Of a stretch of 64,000 bases of DNA, positions 9,489 to 18,847 are shown in pieces; the first letter of the stretch is position 1; each line of letters begins with the position of its first letter. Both the position numbers and the translations under genes were made by a program. The DNA is from Neobacillus cucumis. GTDB taxonomy: Bacteria > Bacillota > Bacilli > Bacillales > Cytobacillaceae. The notes below the pieces were generated by a model. That model saw only the letters and a list, made by a program, of their open reading frames with translations, did not search any database and was not told the DNA's origin. Where the stretch lies: the NCBI RefSeq assembly GCF_002860255.1, contig NZ_PGVE01000028.1, forward strand, positions 124,001-188,000. Direction: 5' to 3'.

Positions 9489-11156
9489 TTAATTTTGTGC
9501 TTTTACTTTCTCTTCCTCTTGAAGAGTACGCCATAAAATTTTTCCGCTGGAAGTCATCGGGAATTGCTTTCTAAATTCAATCTGCCTTGGGTATTTATAA
9601 GCAGCCATATGCTGTTTTGCCCATTCAATAATTTCATCCTCACTTACTTTACCTTCAAACCCTTCATTTAAAATAACAAAGGCTTTGACGGTTTCTCCTC
9701 TTCTTGGATCAGGGACTCCAACCACACATGCCTGCTGAATTGCAGGATGTTTGTAGAGATAAGATTCTACTTCGGTTGGCCATACTTTAAAACCGGAAGC
9801 ATTAATCATTCGTTTTACCCGATCGACAATGAAGAAATATCCTTCTTCATCATATCGGCCAATATCCCCCGTTCTAAAAAACTTTACCCCATCAATCTCA
9901 ATAAAAGAGTTTCTATTTTCATCGTCCCGATTATAATAGCCGACCATTACCTGCGGACCATTCACAATAATTTCACCGATTTCTCCAACACTCAGTTCTT
10001 TTCCTGTGATTGGTTCAATCACTCTAGCATCCACATCAAAGGATGGAATGCCAAGACATTGCATTTTTGGACGGTCAGGTGGATTAAAATGGGTCTGGGC
10101 AATGGTTTCGGATAAGCCGTATCCCTCTACGAAACGCAATCCTGATAGATTAAATAATTTTTCACCAACGGCCTCGGGTAAAGCTGCTCCCCCTCCTGAG
10201 ATAGAAGTTAAGGAGGCCATATCCTCTTTCTTTAGATTAGGATTGGCCAAGAAATCAACGATCATGGTCGCAATGGTTACCCAGTGGGTACAACCTAGAT
10301 TTTTAATTAACTCCACTGCTGCATCGCGATTCCATCTCGTCATAATCACGATTGTACTTCCGCTAAAAATCGGCATGTGCATACTATGAACCATGCCGGT
10401 TACATGGAAGAGAGGCAATGTCATGAGATGAACGGCATTTGGTGTCGAAGATGACCAGTGATAGGCACCGACAGTGTTCGCATTCACAGTCCGGTTTGTA
10501 TGCATGCATCCCTTTGGCAGCCCCGTTGTACCAGATGTATAAGGCAGACAAGCCAAGTCGTCTCCCACAGCAGTGTGTTCTGAAGGGGATAGCTCCGCTT
10601 CAATGGCATGACTCCACAAATAATGTCCAGACTGGGTATAATTGAACCTTGGGTCTTCCACTTCCTTTGGCAGCAATCCTTCAAATCCAGATCCGGCATA
10701 ATCAGAATAAGCTGCAATAACTAAATTTTCTAAGGAAGTTTTACCAATAAGCGGAGCGACCCGGTCGTATAATTCTTGACCTGCAAGTGCCGTCTTTATC
10801 CCGCAATCTTTAACATAGAATTCCAGTTCGTTACTCACTAGCATTGGATTTATTGGGACCACAACGGCATTGGCTCTAAGGATAGCGTAATAGCCAATCA
10901 CAAACTGTGGAGAGTTCTGCATGAAGAGCAATACCTTTTCCCCTGTTTGGACGTTTAACTTATGTTCTAAATATCCTGCAAGTGCAGTGACCTCTTGATC
11001 CAATTGCTCGTAGGTGATTTTATTGCCATAGTAAAAAATAGCGTCCTGATCAGGATAACGACTTGCACTAACTTTGAGGTTGTCATACAAAGATGTAGAA
11101 GGAACTTTTAAAGATTTAGAGATTTTTGGCCAGAATGGGTAATGAAGAGTCACCAT
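9489..11156 (-). CDS. long-chain fatty acid--CoA ligase (AMP-binding), second copy
   Basis: A 555-residue ANL-superfamily ligase, different in length and sequence from the one at 6903. It has the P-loop PYTSGTTGLPKG, EGYGLSE, FRTGDIG, and the C-terminal SSGKILWR Lys motif. Two in-frame ATGs lie 6 bases apart; the one at 11156 is preferred because AGGGAG is then 8 bases upstream rather than overlapping the start. It follows the thiolase by 57 bp. Two distinct ligases in one cluster suggest the pathway activates two different acids, for example a starting substrate and an intermediate; this is inference. Confidence 0.92.
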   Translation of the reverse strand: MVTLHYPFWPKISKSLKVPSTSLYDNLKVSASRYPDQDAIFYYGNKITYEQLDQEVTALAGYLEHKLNVQTGEKVLLFMQNSPQFVIGYYAILRANAVVVPINPMLVSNELEFYVKDCGIKTALAGQELYDRVAPLIGKTSLENLVIAAYSDYAGSGFEGLLPKEVEDPRFNYTQSGHYLWSHAIEAELSPSEHTAVGDDLACLPYTSGTTGLPKGCMHTNRTVNANTVGAYHWSSSTPNAVHLMTLPLFHVTGMVHSMHMPIFSGSTIVIMTRWNRDAAVELIKNLGCTHWVTIATMIVDFLANPNLKKEDMASLTSISGGGAALPEAVGEKLFNLSGLRFVEGYGLSETIAQTHFNPPDRPKMQCLGIPSFDVDARVIEPITGKELSVGEIGEIIVNGPQVMVGYYNRDDENRNSFIEIDGVKFFRTGDIGRYDEEGYFFIVDRVKRMINASGFKVWPTEVESYLYKHPAIQQACVVGVPDPRRGETVKAFVILNEGFEGKVSEDEIIEWAKQHMAAYKYPRQIEFRKQFPMTSSGKILWRTLQEEEKVKAQN

Positions 11157-11213
11157 TAACATCTCTCCCTATCAATTTTTGCAAACGCTGTCATTTTTAA
11201 GTAAACAAAGTTT

Positions 11214-12383
11214 CTATTCTCGTTCTATGATGGTGGCAATACCCTGTCCCCCGCCGATACAAGCTGTAATCAAGGCAAATCTGCCCCCGGTGCGCTGTAA
11301 CTCATAAATTGCTTTAGTAACAAGGATTGCACCGGTTGCACCAAGCGGGTGTCCGTGGGCAATCGCTCCGCCGTTTACATTTATCTTTTCCATTTCCATT
11401 TCCAGTTCACGTATGCAGGCTAATACCTGGGCCGCAAAGGCTTCATTTATTTCGATTAAATCTATCTGAGCTAGTGATAGACCAGATTTCCCCATAACCT
11501 TTTGAACGGCAGGTACGGGACCAATCCCCATGATGTTAGGATCTACTCCAGCTACTGCATAGTCTCGAACCACTGCCAGCGGGGTTAGATTTAATTCTTC
11601 CGCTTTTTCCCTCGACATGATGACAAGCGCAGAGGCTGCGTCATTTAAGCCTGAACTATTACCCGCTGTTACGGTTCCATCTTTCAAGAAGGCAGGCGGT
11701 AATATTGACAGTGCATCAAACGTTGTCTGTGGTCTTGGATGTTCGTCTGTTTTAAAAACAATCGGCTCTCCCTTTTTTTTAGGAATAGTAATGGGAACGA
11801 TTTGTTCATCGAAACGTCCCTCAACCATCGCCCGGGCCATCCGTTGCTGACTTTGCAGAGCAAATTGATCCTGTTCTTCTCTTGTTATGCCATATTTTTC
11901 CACCAAATTTTCAGCCGTAATCCCCATTGGAGGGTCCCCGATTTCCTTTGGTGAAAGCTGTGATTTCCGAAAGCTTGGCGGCATTGGGCTGTAAGGTTTT
12001 TCAGGCCGTTCCATTAAATAGGGTGCCTTGCTCATACTTTCGGTTCCTCCGGCAATATAAACATCTCCGTCTCCAGCACGAATGGCTTGTGCCGCCAGAT
12101 TAATCGCATTGATTCCCGAACCGCACTGCCGGTCAACGGTTAGTCCTGGTAGATCGATGGATAGCCCTGTTTGTAAAGCTGTTAATCTAGCAATATTACC
12201 TCCGCCTGAGAGGACGTTGCCAAAAATGACATCATCAATCATTTTAGGGTGAATATTTGCTCTTTTTACGGCTTCTTTGATCACTTCTGCCCCTAATACG
12301 TGGGCAGGCACACTTGCCAAAGCGCTGCCTTGTCTGCCAATAGCCGTTCGGACAGCCGAAACGATGACTGCATCTCTTTTCAT
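11214..12383 (-). CDS. acetyl-CoA acyltransferase (thiolase)
   Basis: A 389-residue thiolase that cleaves 3-ketoacyl-CoA with CoA, the last step of beta-oxidation. The acyl-accepting Cys lies in DRQCGSGI, the catalytic His in [12 protein letters not shown] and the second Cys in ACIGGGQG. The start is ATG 12383, giving the standard N-terminus [15 protein letters not shown]; an open frame extends 42 codons upstream without family similarity. A GGGGGA site lies about 11 bases upstream. It is in the block with the SDR and acyl-CoA dehydrogenase that begins at 14515. Confidence 0.93.
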   Translation of the reverse strand: MKRDAVIVSAVRTAIGRQGSALASVPAHVLGAEVIKEAVKRANIHPKMIDDVIFGNVLSGGGNIARLTALQTGLSIDLPGLTVDRQCGSGINAINLAAQAIRAGDGDVYIAGGTESMSKAPYLMERPEKPYSPMPPSFRKSQLSPKEIGDPPMGITAENLVEKYGITREEQDQFALQSQQRMARAMVEGRFDEQIVPITIPKKKGEPIVFKTDEHPRPQTTFDALSILPPAFLKDGTVTAGNSSGLNDAASALVIMSREKAEELNLTPLAVVRDYAVAGVDPNIMGIGPVPAVQKVMGKSGLSLAQIDLIEINEAFAAQVLACIRELEMEMEKINVNGGAIAHGHPLGATGAILVTKAIYELQRTGGRFALITACIGGGQGIATIIERE

Positions 12384-12521
12384 TAATAGATTTCCCCCTT
12401 TTTTTAATAGTTTTTTGGACCTCCGACAACAATGTTTTTTATTTTTATATGATCTTCTAAGTGCCCCCCGGTGACCATTTATCTCTTTTAAATCCGCAAG
12501 TTCATTCACCCTAACCGCAAA

Positions 12522-13295
12522 TTACATTGCATGGGCTCCTCCATCCACCACTAACACATCTCCCGTCACAAAATCAGAAGCTGGTGATGCTAAGAACAAT
12601 GCTACACCCTTCATATCCGTATCAGAGCCGAACTTTCGGAGCGGTGTGCCTTCAAGAATCGCGTTTCCTCCAGCATCCAAAAGCCCTTTCGACATCTTCG
12701 TCGGGAAAAACCCTGGGGCAATAGCATTTACATAAATCCCTTTTGGTCCCCACTTCACAGCTAAATCCTTCGTAAACGTAATAACGGCCCCTTTACTGGC
12801 GTTGTACCCAATTGCATTCATTACCTTAGGATTGCTGCCCTTTAAGCCAGCAACGGAGGCTATATTAATGATTTTTCCGGACTGCTGTCCAAGCATTACT
12901 TTTCCCACAGCTTGGGACATTAAGAACGTGCCAGTTACATTGACATTCATAACCTTTTGCCACGCCTCTAGCGGCATTTCCTCCACCGGTGCCCCCCAAG
13001 ATGCGCCGCTGTTGTTAACCAATATATCAATCCGGCCAAATTTTTCGACCGTCTTCTCAACCACATTCCTTACATCCTCAGGATTTGAAACATCACATTT
13101 TAAAGCCAGGCTTTCAACGCCCAGCTTTTTTAATTCTTCACTCACTTCCTCACACGCCTCTAAGTTTCGAGAACAGACCACCACATTCGCCCCTGCTTCC
13201 GCAAAACCTTCCGCTATTTGCTGGCCAAGCCCCCGGCCGCCACCTGTCACTATTGCCACCTTACCCGTTAAATCGAAGAGCTGTTTTACGTTCAT
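12522..13295 (-). CDS. SDR family dehydrogenase
   Basis: A 257-residue classical short-chain dehydrogenase. The cofactor motif is TGGGRGLG near residues 18-25, NNSGAS follows strand 4, and the catalytic YNASK lies near residue 168 with Ser in NIASVAG. In this setting it probably oxidises a 3-hydroxyacyl-CoA to the ketoacyl-CoA for the adjacent thiolase. The start is ATG 13295 with AGGGGGT as ribosome site, overlapping the stop of the acyl-CoA dehydrogenase 14 bp upstream, which suggests translational coupling. Confidence 0.9.
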   Translation of the reverse strand: MNVKQLFDLTGKVAIVTGGGRGLGQQIAEGFAEAGANVVVCSRNLEACEEVSEELKKLGVESLALKCDVSNPEDVRNVVEKTVEKFGRIDILVNNSGASWGAPVEEMPLEAWQKVMNVNVTGTFLMSQAVGKVMLGQQSGKIINIASVAGLKGSNPKVMNAIGYNASKGAVITFTKDLAVKWGPKGIYVNAIAPGFFPTKMSKGLLDAGGNAILEGTPLRKFGSDTDMKGVALFLASPASDFVTGDVLVVDGGAHAM

Positions 13296-13309
13296 TGGCT
13301 TATACCCCC

Positions 13310-14515
13310 TTATCGATATTTTTTCAGTTCGTATCTGGCAATTGCCCGTTTGTGAACTTCATCGGGCCCATCTGCTAATCTAAGCGTACGGATATTCGCC
13401 CAGCTGGCGGCAAGCGGAGTATCCTCACTCACCCCGGCAGCGCCAAATGCTTGAATTGCACGGTCAATGATTTTCAATGCCATATTAGGGGCTACCACTT
13501 TAATCATCGCAATCTCTGCTTTTGCTTCTTTATTCCCAACTGTATCCATCATGTAGGCTGCTTTTAGCGTAAGCAATCTAGCCTGTTCGATTTCAATTCT
13601 GGCCTCAGCAATCCATTCCTGGATTACCCCCTGTTCAGAGAGTCTTTTTCCAAAAGCCACTCGACTTTGAACACGCTCACACAATTCTTCAAGAGCTCTC
13701 TCTGCTGCCCCTATGGTTCTCATACAATGATGGATTCTTCCTGGTCCAAGCCTTCCCTGGGCAATCGCAAAGCCCTTCCCTTCTCCCCAAAGGATATTAG
13801 AAGCAGGAACCCGGACATTTTTATATTCAATTTCGGCATGACCATGCGGAGCATGATCATATCCAAACACTGGTAAAACTCTTTTAATGGTTACCCCTGG
13901 TGTATCTAGAGGTACTAGAATCATAGATTGCTGTTCATGGGCAGGGGCAGATGGATCATTTTTCCCCATAACAATCGCAATCTTACAGCGGGGATCTCCT
14001 GCACCCGATGACCACCATTTTGTTCCATTTATGATATACTCGTCCCCATCTCGAATAATACTCGCTTGAATATTGGTAGCGTCCGACGATGCCACATCTG
14101 GTTCTGTCATTGAAAAACAGGAACGAATTTCCCCTGCTAAAAGCGGCTTAAGCCATTGTTCTTTATGAGCTTGTGTCCCATAACGGACTAGAACTTCCAT
14201 ATTTCCTGTGTCCGGAGCCGCACAATTGAAGACTTCAGGGGCAATTGCAGATCTTCCCATAATTTCACAAAGCGGCGCATATTCTAAGTTAGTTAAGCCG
14301 GCACCGTACTCACTCTCCGGTAAAAATAAATTCCATAATCCGTGCTGTTTCGCCTTTTCCTTTAACTCCTCCATGATCGGTGGTATTTTTGAAAAAGAGT
14401 CATTTTTATCAATTTGCTCATGATAGAGCTTTTCATTTGAATAAATATATTCGTCCATAAACTTTGTTAGTTTTTTCTGCAGCTCTTGAACTTTTTCAGA
14501 ATAACTAAAATTCAT
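13310..14515 (-). CDS. acyl-CoA dehydrogenase, ACAD10/11-like
   Basis: A 401-residue FAD-dependent acyl-CoA dehydrogenase. It has the [15 protein letters not shown]/substrate motif and the final [18 protein letters not shown] segment typical of the FadE36/ACAD10-11 branch rather than the YEGTSEIQ ending of classical members, so the catalytic base position differs from its two paralogues in this window. It likely introduces the alpha-beta double bond in an unusual or branched acyl-CoA. ATG 14515 has AAGGAGGG nearby. It is first in a block reading to 3199 and is directly preceded by a promoter with a palindromic operator. Confidence 0.92.
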   Translation of the reverse strand: MNFSYSEKVQELQKKLTKFMDEYIYSNEKLYHEQIDKNDSFSKIPPIMEELKEKAKQHGLWNLFLPESEYGAGLTNLEYAPLCEIMGRSAIAPEVFNCAAPDTGNMEVLVRYGTQAHKEQWLKPLLAGEIRSCFSMTEPDVASSDATNIQASIIRDGDEYIINGTKWWSSGAGDPRCKIAIVMGKNDPSAPAHEQQSMILVPLDTPGVTIKRVLPVFGYDHAPHGHAEIEYKNVRVPASNILWGEGKGFAIAQGRLGPGRIHHCMRTIGAAERALEELCERVQSRVAFGKRLSEQGVIQEWIAEARIEIEQARLLTLKAAYMMDTVGNKEAKAEIAMIKVVAPNMALKIIDRAIQAFGAAGVSEDTPLAASWANIRTLRLADGPDEVHKRAIARYELKKYR

Positions 14516-14529
14516 CGTATTCCCTCCTT

Positions 14530-14553
14530 AACATACCAACTAGTTAGTATGTT
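14530..14553. promoter_or_regulatory. TetR-type palindromic operator, copy 1
   Basis: A 24-bp near-perfect palindrome with arms AACATACC and GTATGTT around the centre AACTAGTT. It lies 9 bp downstream of the -10 box and just before the ribosome site of the acyl-CoA dehydrogenase. A close copy lies at 20099-20120. Size and symmetry suit a TetR-family repressor, but no regulator gene is in the window. Confidence 0.65.
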
Positions 14554-14562
14554 GCTAATCAT

Positions 14563-14591
14563 ATCTTAATGTAATTAAAGACAGTACTCAA
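14563..14591 (-). promoter_or_regulatory. SigA promoter of acyl-CoA dehydrogenase block
   Basis: TTGAGT (14586-14591) and TAAGAT (14563-14568) on the minus strand have a 17-bp spacer. The predicted start of transcription falls against the palindrome at 14530-14553. Confidence 0.6.
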
Positions 14592-14623
14592 CACTCAATC
14601 ATCCGACAATTTCCCCCATACCT

Positions 14624-15805
14624 TTATATGAGTTCAATCATCAATGCCATTCCTTGCCCTCCTCCAACACACAGAGCAGCAATTCCTCTTTTTAACTGTC
14701 GCCGCTTTAATTCATAGAGCAATGTAGTTAAAATTTTTGCGCCAGTCGCTCCCAACGGATGTCCTAAAGCAATAGCACCGCCATTCACATTTACTTTCTC
14801 CCAATCAAGTTTTAAGGAGCGAATAACAGCTAATGCCTGCGAAGCAAACGCCTCATTTAACTCAATTAAATCAATATCTTCCAACGTCAATCCAGTACGT
14901 TCAAGAAGCTGTCTAACCGCAGGAACAGGACCTATTCCCATAACCTCAGGTGACACACCTGCCACAGACCAATCCACTATTTTTGCCATTGGATTTAACC
15001 CTAATCTTTTCGCGTGATTTGCCGATGTCAATACAAGTGCAGCTGCTCCGTCATTTCGGCCGCAAGAATTTCCTGCGGTGACGGTGCCGTTTTCTTTAAA
15101 GACTGGCTGAAGTTTCGTTAAGTCCCCTAGAGTTGTTTCCGGGCGTGGATGTTCATCAACCGAAAATGAATAGGAACTTTTTTTCCCTGTCACTTCAACA
15201 GGAACCATCTCATCCTCAAATCGATTTTCATGGATTGCTTTTGCTGCGCGACGCTGACTTTCAAGGGCAAAAGCATCTTGGTCCTCCCTTGAGATGGAAA
15301 ATCTTTCGGCTACATTTTCTGCTGTTATCCCCATCCCGAGCTCACTGCCGTAAATTTCGTGCGGCTGCTGGCCGGCTTCGTTGTTTGAGTCCACGAGTTT
15401 AGCAGAATCGCCGCCGAACCGGGAGTTTCTTAGATAGATCGGCGCATTACTCATGCTTTCAGTTCCGCCGGCCACCACAATATCAGCGTGTTGGGTAAGG
15501 ATTTGCTGTGCAGCTGTAGCCACCGCTTGAAGCCCTGATGCACACAAGCGGTTTATGGTAAAAGCAGGAACATTTTCCAGTATACCAGCACGTAATGCCG
15601 CAACTCTTGCAACATTTGAAGATTCAGTTGTTTGCCGGACCTCACCTAATATGACTTCATCCACAAGTGCTGGTGAGATTCCTGCCCTCTTGACGGCTTC
15701 ACACACAACAACTGAAGCAAGATAACCAGACTGGATGCTTTTTAAAGCACCCCCATACCTCCCTACCGGCGTACGGACGGCGCTTAAAATCACAATATCG
15801 TCCAT
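14624..15805 (-). CDS. acetyl-CoA acyltransferase (thiolase), second copy
   Basis: A 393-residue thiolase. The nucleophilic Cys is in NRLCASGL, the His in [12 protein letters not shown] and the second Cys in LCVGGGQG. It begins [15 protein letters not shown] at ATG 15805, with AAGGAGGA 7 bases upstream. It lies 22 bp downstream of an acyl-CoA dehydrogenase and forms a two-gene block with it. It differs clearly from the thiolase at 11214, so the two may handle different chain lengths or branching. Confidence 0.93.
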   Translation of the reverse strand: MDDIVILSAVRTPVGRYGGALKSIQSGYLASVVVCEAVKRAGISPALVDEVILGEVRQTTESSNVARVAALRAGILENVPAFTINRLCASGLQAVATAAQQILTQHADIVVAGGTESMSNAPIYLRNSRFGGDSAKLVDSNNEAGQQPHEIYGSELGMGITAENVAERFSISREDQDAFALESQRRAAKAIHENRFEDEMVPVEVTGKKSSYSFSVDEHPRPETTLGDLTKLQPVFKENGTVTAGNSCGRNDGAAALVLTSANHAKRLGLNPMAKIVDWSVAGVSPEVMGIGPVPAVRQLLERTGLTLEDIDLIELNEAFASQALAVIRSLKLDWEKVNVNGGAIALGHPLGATGAKILTTLLYELKRRQLKRGIAALCVGGGQGMALMIELI

Positions 15806-15827
15806 CTTCTTCCTCCTTTTTGAAAGA

Positions 15828-16976
15828 TTAGCTGTACTCCTTTTCTAATTGTGCGGCAATGATATTTTTCTGAATTTCCGAAGTTCCCTCATAAATCCTA
15901 GTAATCCGCGCATCCCGATAAAAGCGCTCGATTGGATAATCGGCAATATAGCCAAGCCCCCCATGTATCTGGACAGCTTTATCCGCTACTCGGTTATACA
16001 CTTCAGAACCATAGAGTTTTAACATAGCCGCTTCTTTAATCACCTTCATTCCCTGATCTACCATCCAGGCAACCCGATAGGTAAACGAACGTAACGCTTC
16101 AATTTCGACCGCCATTTCCGCCAGCATATGGCTTACCGCTTGGTTCATAATAATGGGTTTACCAAATTGAATTCTTTCCTTCGCATATTTAGTAGACATG
16201 TCCAAGAGCTTTTGACAAGAACCCAAATTACGAGAAGCCAAACCGGCCCTTCCGTTTGCTAGTATCTTCAAAGCATTCATATAGCCCTGGCCTTCAAACC
16301 CCAGAACATTTCGGGTGGGTACCTCACAATCCTCAAAAATCAATTCCGCTGAGTGCGAACCTCGTAACCCCATCTTTTTCTCAACTGCCCCTACCTGGAA
16401 CCCTGGAAAATCCTTCTCTACGATAAAGGAGGTAATTCCCTTTGCCCCTTTGTCAGAGTCAGTTACCGCCATGACCGTAAACACGCTTGCTTCCGTTGCG
16501 TTTGTTATATAATGCTTTAATCCATTTAAAATGTATTTATCCCCTTTACGCACAGCAGTCGTTTTTAGATTGGCCGCATTCGAACCGGCATCCGGCTCTG
16601 TTAGGGCAAATGCGCCAATCCTATCGCCGTTTGCCATATCAGGTAAATATGTTTTCTTTTGATGCTCATTCCCCATCTCAACGATCCCGACTGTCCCAAT
16701 TCCTGTGTGAGCCCCGATTAAGGTCGTAAATCCGTTATGTGTTTGCCCAATTTCCTCATATAACGCGCATTTACCTACCATATCAATCCCTAAACCGCCA
16801 TATTCTTCTGGTATACTAAGCCCAAATAGACCCATTTCCTTGGACAGCTGTATAATCCTTTCCGGAATATGGTTTTCCTCTTCAATTTGCATAGCCACCG
16901 CTTCTACTTTTGACTGAATGAAATCCCTGACGTTCTTTTTTAGAGTAAGTATGTCGTCGTCTAACGCAAAGTTCAA
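15828..16976 (-). CDS. acyl-CoA dehydrogenase, classical
   Basis: A 382-residue FAD-dependent acyl-CoA dehydrogenase with [11 protein letters not shown], the QIHGGLGY motif and the catalytic-base ending YEGTSEIQK. The upstream ATG at 16991 has no ribosome site; instead its own codons form GGAGGTG, which stands 6 bases before a TTG at 16976. I therefore place the start at that TTG (LNFALDDDI). It feeds enoyl-CoA to the hydratase and dehydrogenase genes further upstream and ketoacyl-CoA to the thiolase directly downstream. Confidence 0.9.
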   Translation of the reverse strand: MNFALDDDILTLKKNVRDFIQSKVEAVAMQIEEENHIPERIIQLSKEMGLFGLSIPEEYGGLGIDMVGKCALYEEIGQTHNGFTTLIGAHTGIGTVGIVEMGNEHQKKTYLPDMANGDRIGAFALTEPDAGSNAANLKTTAVRKGDKYILNGLKHYITNATEASVFTVMAVTDSDKGAKGITSFIVEKDFPGFQVGAVEKKMGLRGSHSAELIFEDCEVPTRNVLGFEGQGYMNALKILANGRAGLASRNLGSCQKLLDMSTKYAKERIQFGKPIIMNQAVSHMLAEMAVEIEALRSFTYRVAWMVDQGMKVIKEAAMLKLYGSEVYNRVADKAVQIHGGLGYIADYPIERFYRDARITRIYEGTSEIQKNIIAAQLEKEYS

Positions 16977-17103
16977 CGCTGACACCTCCATATAAATTTA
17001 TCTGCCCGAGCGCTCCCATCTTCCTCTTTCTGGGATTTTAACCACCTCATATTATGTTTTGTTTATGTAAGGATGAGAATCTTCCATCCTGTTAGGTTGA
17101 TAA

Positions 17104-17149
17104 TAGAAAGAAACCCAGCATGAAAAAGAACTTACCATACATGCCGGGT
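17104..17149 (-). terminator. terminator after MaoC gene
   Basis: ACCCAGCATG (17113-17122) pairs with 17140-17149 with one mismatch, and TTTCTTTCT follows on the minus strand. It separates the 20026-17168 block from the block starting at 16976. Confidence 0.7.
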
Positions 17150-17167
17150 CAAAAGGTCAATTAAATC

Positions 17168-17569
17168 TTAATATAGGTAATAGACAACTTCACCCTTTAG
17201 GACTACATTTCCTTCCTGGTTTATCGCTTGAACATCAAAGCGGAGAGTTTGTTCCTGCTTTTCTTTCAAGGTCGCCTTTAATATCACTACATCATTTAAA
17301 AATACCATTCCTTTAAAACGAATCGAGTAATCCTTTACGAAACCTTCCTCATAATAAGAGGTAAACAGCTTAGCCAAATTACCCATCGTCCACATCCCAT
17401 GGGCAATGATCCCTGGTAATCCCGCTTTTTTCGCTTCATCGTCAATGGTGTGAATTGGGTTAAAATCACCGGATGCTCCGGAATATTTTATAAGATCCAT
17501 CCGTGAAACAGGTTGAAGCTGAATTTCCGGCAGTGACTCCCCCAATTGTATCTGTGTCAGTGTACTCAT
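17168..17569 (-). CDS. MaoC-like hot-dog dehydratase subunit
   Basis: A 133-residue single hot-dog protein of the MaoC/R-specific enoyl-CoA hydratase group. The catalytic Asp-His pair lies in SGDFNPIHT, followed by GIIAHGM. It overlaps the stop of the neighbouring MaoC N-terminal-type gene by 4 bases, so the two are translationally coupled and probably form a heteromeric hydratase of the kind seen in steroid and polyketide-like CoA ester degradation. It is the last gene of its block, before a terminator. Confidence 0.9.
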   Translation of the reverse strand: MSTLTQIQLGESLPEIQLQPVSRMDLIKYSGASGDFNPIHTIDDEAKKAGLPGIIAHGMWTMGNLAKLFTSYYEEGFVKDYSIRFKGMVFLNDVVILKATLKEKQEQTLRFDVQAINQEGNVVLKGEVVYYLY

Positions 17570-18015
17570 TCTACCAACACCTTCCTTACGGCTTCGGAAA
17601 TTACAACGGTCGAAGTAGAACTAAAAATGACATTCCCTGCTTCATCTTCCCCAAAGCTTTCTAATACTAGGAACCCCATTTGACCAAAGTTGCCTTTTTT
17701 CTCAAAATAGTTTTTTACTTTTGAATAACAGTATACATCTTCGCCCACCACTAATGGACGTTTATAATGAAAGGTTTGTTCCCCATGAATTAAACCTTTG
17801 TTTGGCAGATTCAATCCCTCAATCGTTCCATAATCAAATACCCGAGGGAAGGTTGGTGGAGCAATATTGTTTTTATATCTTGATAATCGCCCCGTGTCTT
17901 CATCAAAGTAAATCGAATGGAGATCGCCAATCGCTTCTGCAAATTTCTTTACCGCTCCTCTTTCCACGGTATTTTTCACTTTGTTTGATTGTTTACCAAT
18001 TTGTTCGTTAAACAA
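17566..18015 (-). CDS. MaoC N-terminal-type dehydratase subunit
   Basis: A 149-residue protein resembling the MaoC dehydratase N-terminal (FAS1-type) hot-dog domain: GDLHSIYFDED near the N-terminus, then APPTFPRV and HGEQTFHYKRPL. Such domains usually lack the catalytic Asp/His and supply the acyl-binding half of a two-hot-dog hydratase, here the partner at 17168. The start is TTG 18015 with GGTGAGGTG upstream; no ATG is in frame. It follows the SDR gene by 19 bp. Confidence 0.87.
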   Translation of the reverse strand: MFNEQIGKQSNKVKNTVERGAVKKFAEAIGDLHSIYFDEDTGRLSRYKNNIAPPTFPRVFDYGTIEGLNLPNKGLIHGEQTFHYKRPLVVGEDVYCYSKVKNYFEKKGNFGQMGFLVLESFGEDEAGNVIFSSTSTVVISEAVRKVLVE

Positions 18016-18034
18016 TGTTCTTCACCTCACCTTA

Positions 18035-18799
18035 TTAGCATTTAGGTCCGCCGGCGACATAAATGACCTGGCCATTTACAAATGAGGACTTTTCATCGGC
18101 AAAGAAGGCCACGGCATTGGCAATGTCGGCAGGTTTACCGCTTCTTCCGGCTGGAATCTGTGCCACACTTGCTTGAATTAACTGATCAAACGTAATTCCA
18201 ATTCGGGCAGCGGTTTCTTTCGTCATTTCTGTCTCAATAAATCCCGGTGCAACAGAGTTTGCCGTTATTCCATATCTCCCCAACTCAATCGCTAATGTCT
18301 TTGTAAAGCCTTGTAAGCCCGCTTTGGCAGCTGCATAATTGGCCTGCCCGCGATTTCCAAGAGCGGAGGTAGATGAAATATTGATGATCCGCCCATATTT
18401 TTGCTCAACCATGTATTTTTGAGCAGCACGAGCGGCATTAAACGAACCTTTTAAGTGTACATCCATTACCGTTTGCCAGTCAGAATCTGTCATTTTAAAT
18501 AACAAATTATCTCTGATCACCCCTGCGTTATTAACTAAAATATCAATCGATCCAAGCGTTTCAAATACTTCTTTTACTGCATTTTCCACTTGCTCCGCAT
18601 CAACTACATTTGCAACCTTTGAATAGACTTCATAGCCCTTTTCTCTTAATTCACTGGTTGTTTCATTTAATGCCTCCTCATTTAAATCAATTAATGCTAC
18701 CTTTGCTCCCTCTTCGGCAAATAGTTCAACAATGCCTTTCCCAATTCCACGGCTCCCTCCTGTTACAAATGCCACTCTTCCTGAAAATCTTTTAGCCAT
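18035..18799 (-). CDS. SDR family 3-oxoacyl reductase/dehydrogenase, FabG-like
   Basis: A 254-residue classical SDR with TGGSRGIGKG, NNAGVIRD, catalytic Ser in NISSTS and YAAAK. It is FabG-like, but the company of hydratase, acyl-CoA dehydrogenase and thiolase genes argues that it oxidises (R)-3-hydroxyacyl-CoA made by the MaoC pair rather than acting in synthesis. The start is ATG 18799, with GGGGGAAGAGGA upstream. It lies 48 bp after the acyl-CoA dehydrogenase that leads the block. Confidence 0.9.
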   Translation of the reverse strand: MAKRFSGRVAFVTGGSRGIGKGIVELFAEEGAKVALIDLNEEALNETTSELREKGYEVYSKVANVVDAEQVENAVKEVFETLGSIDILVNNAGVIRDNLLFKMTDSDWQTVMDVHLKGSFNAARAAQKYMVEQKYGRIINISSTSALGNRGQANYAAAKAGLQGFTKTLAIELGRYGITANSVAPGFIETEMTKETAARIGITFDQLIQASVAQIPAGRSGKPADIANAVAFFADEKSSFVNGQVIYVAGGPKC

Positions 18800-18847
18800 T
18801 CCTCTTCCCCCTCTTTTAAAAATTTATTAGTTAACGCTTACATTTTA

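Noticed and set aside
12802..13383. 193-codon plus-strand open frame
   Set aside because: Antisense to the SDR and acyl-CoA dehydrogenase, both of which have complete motifs.
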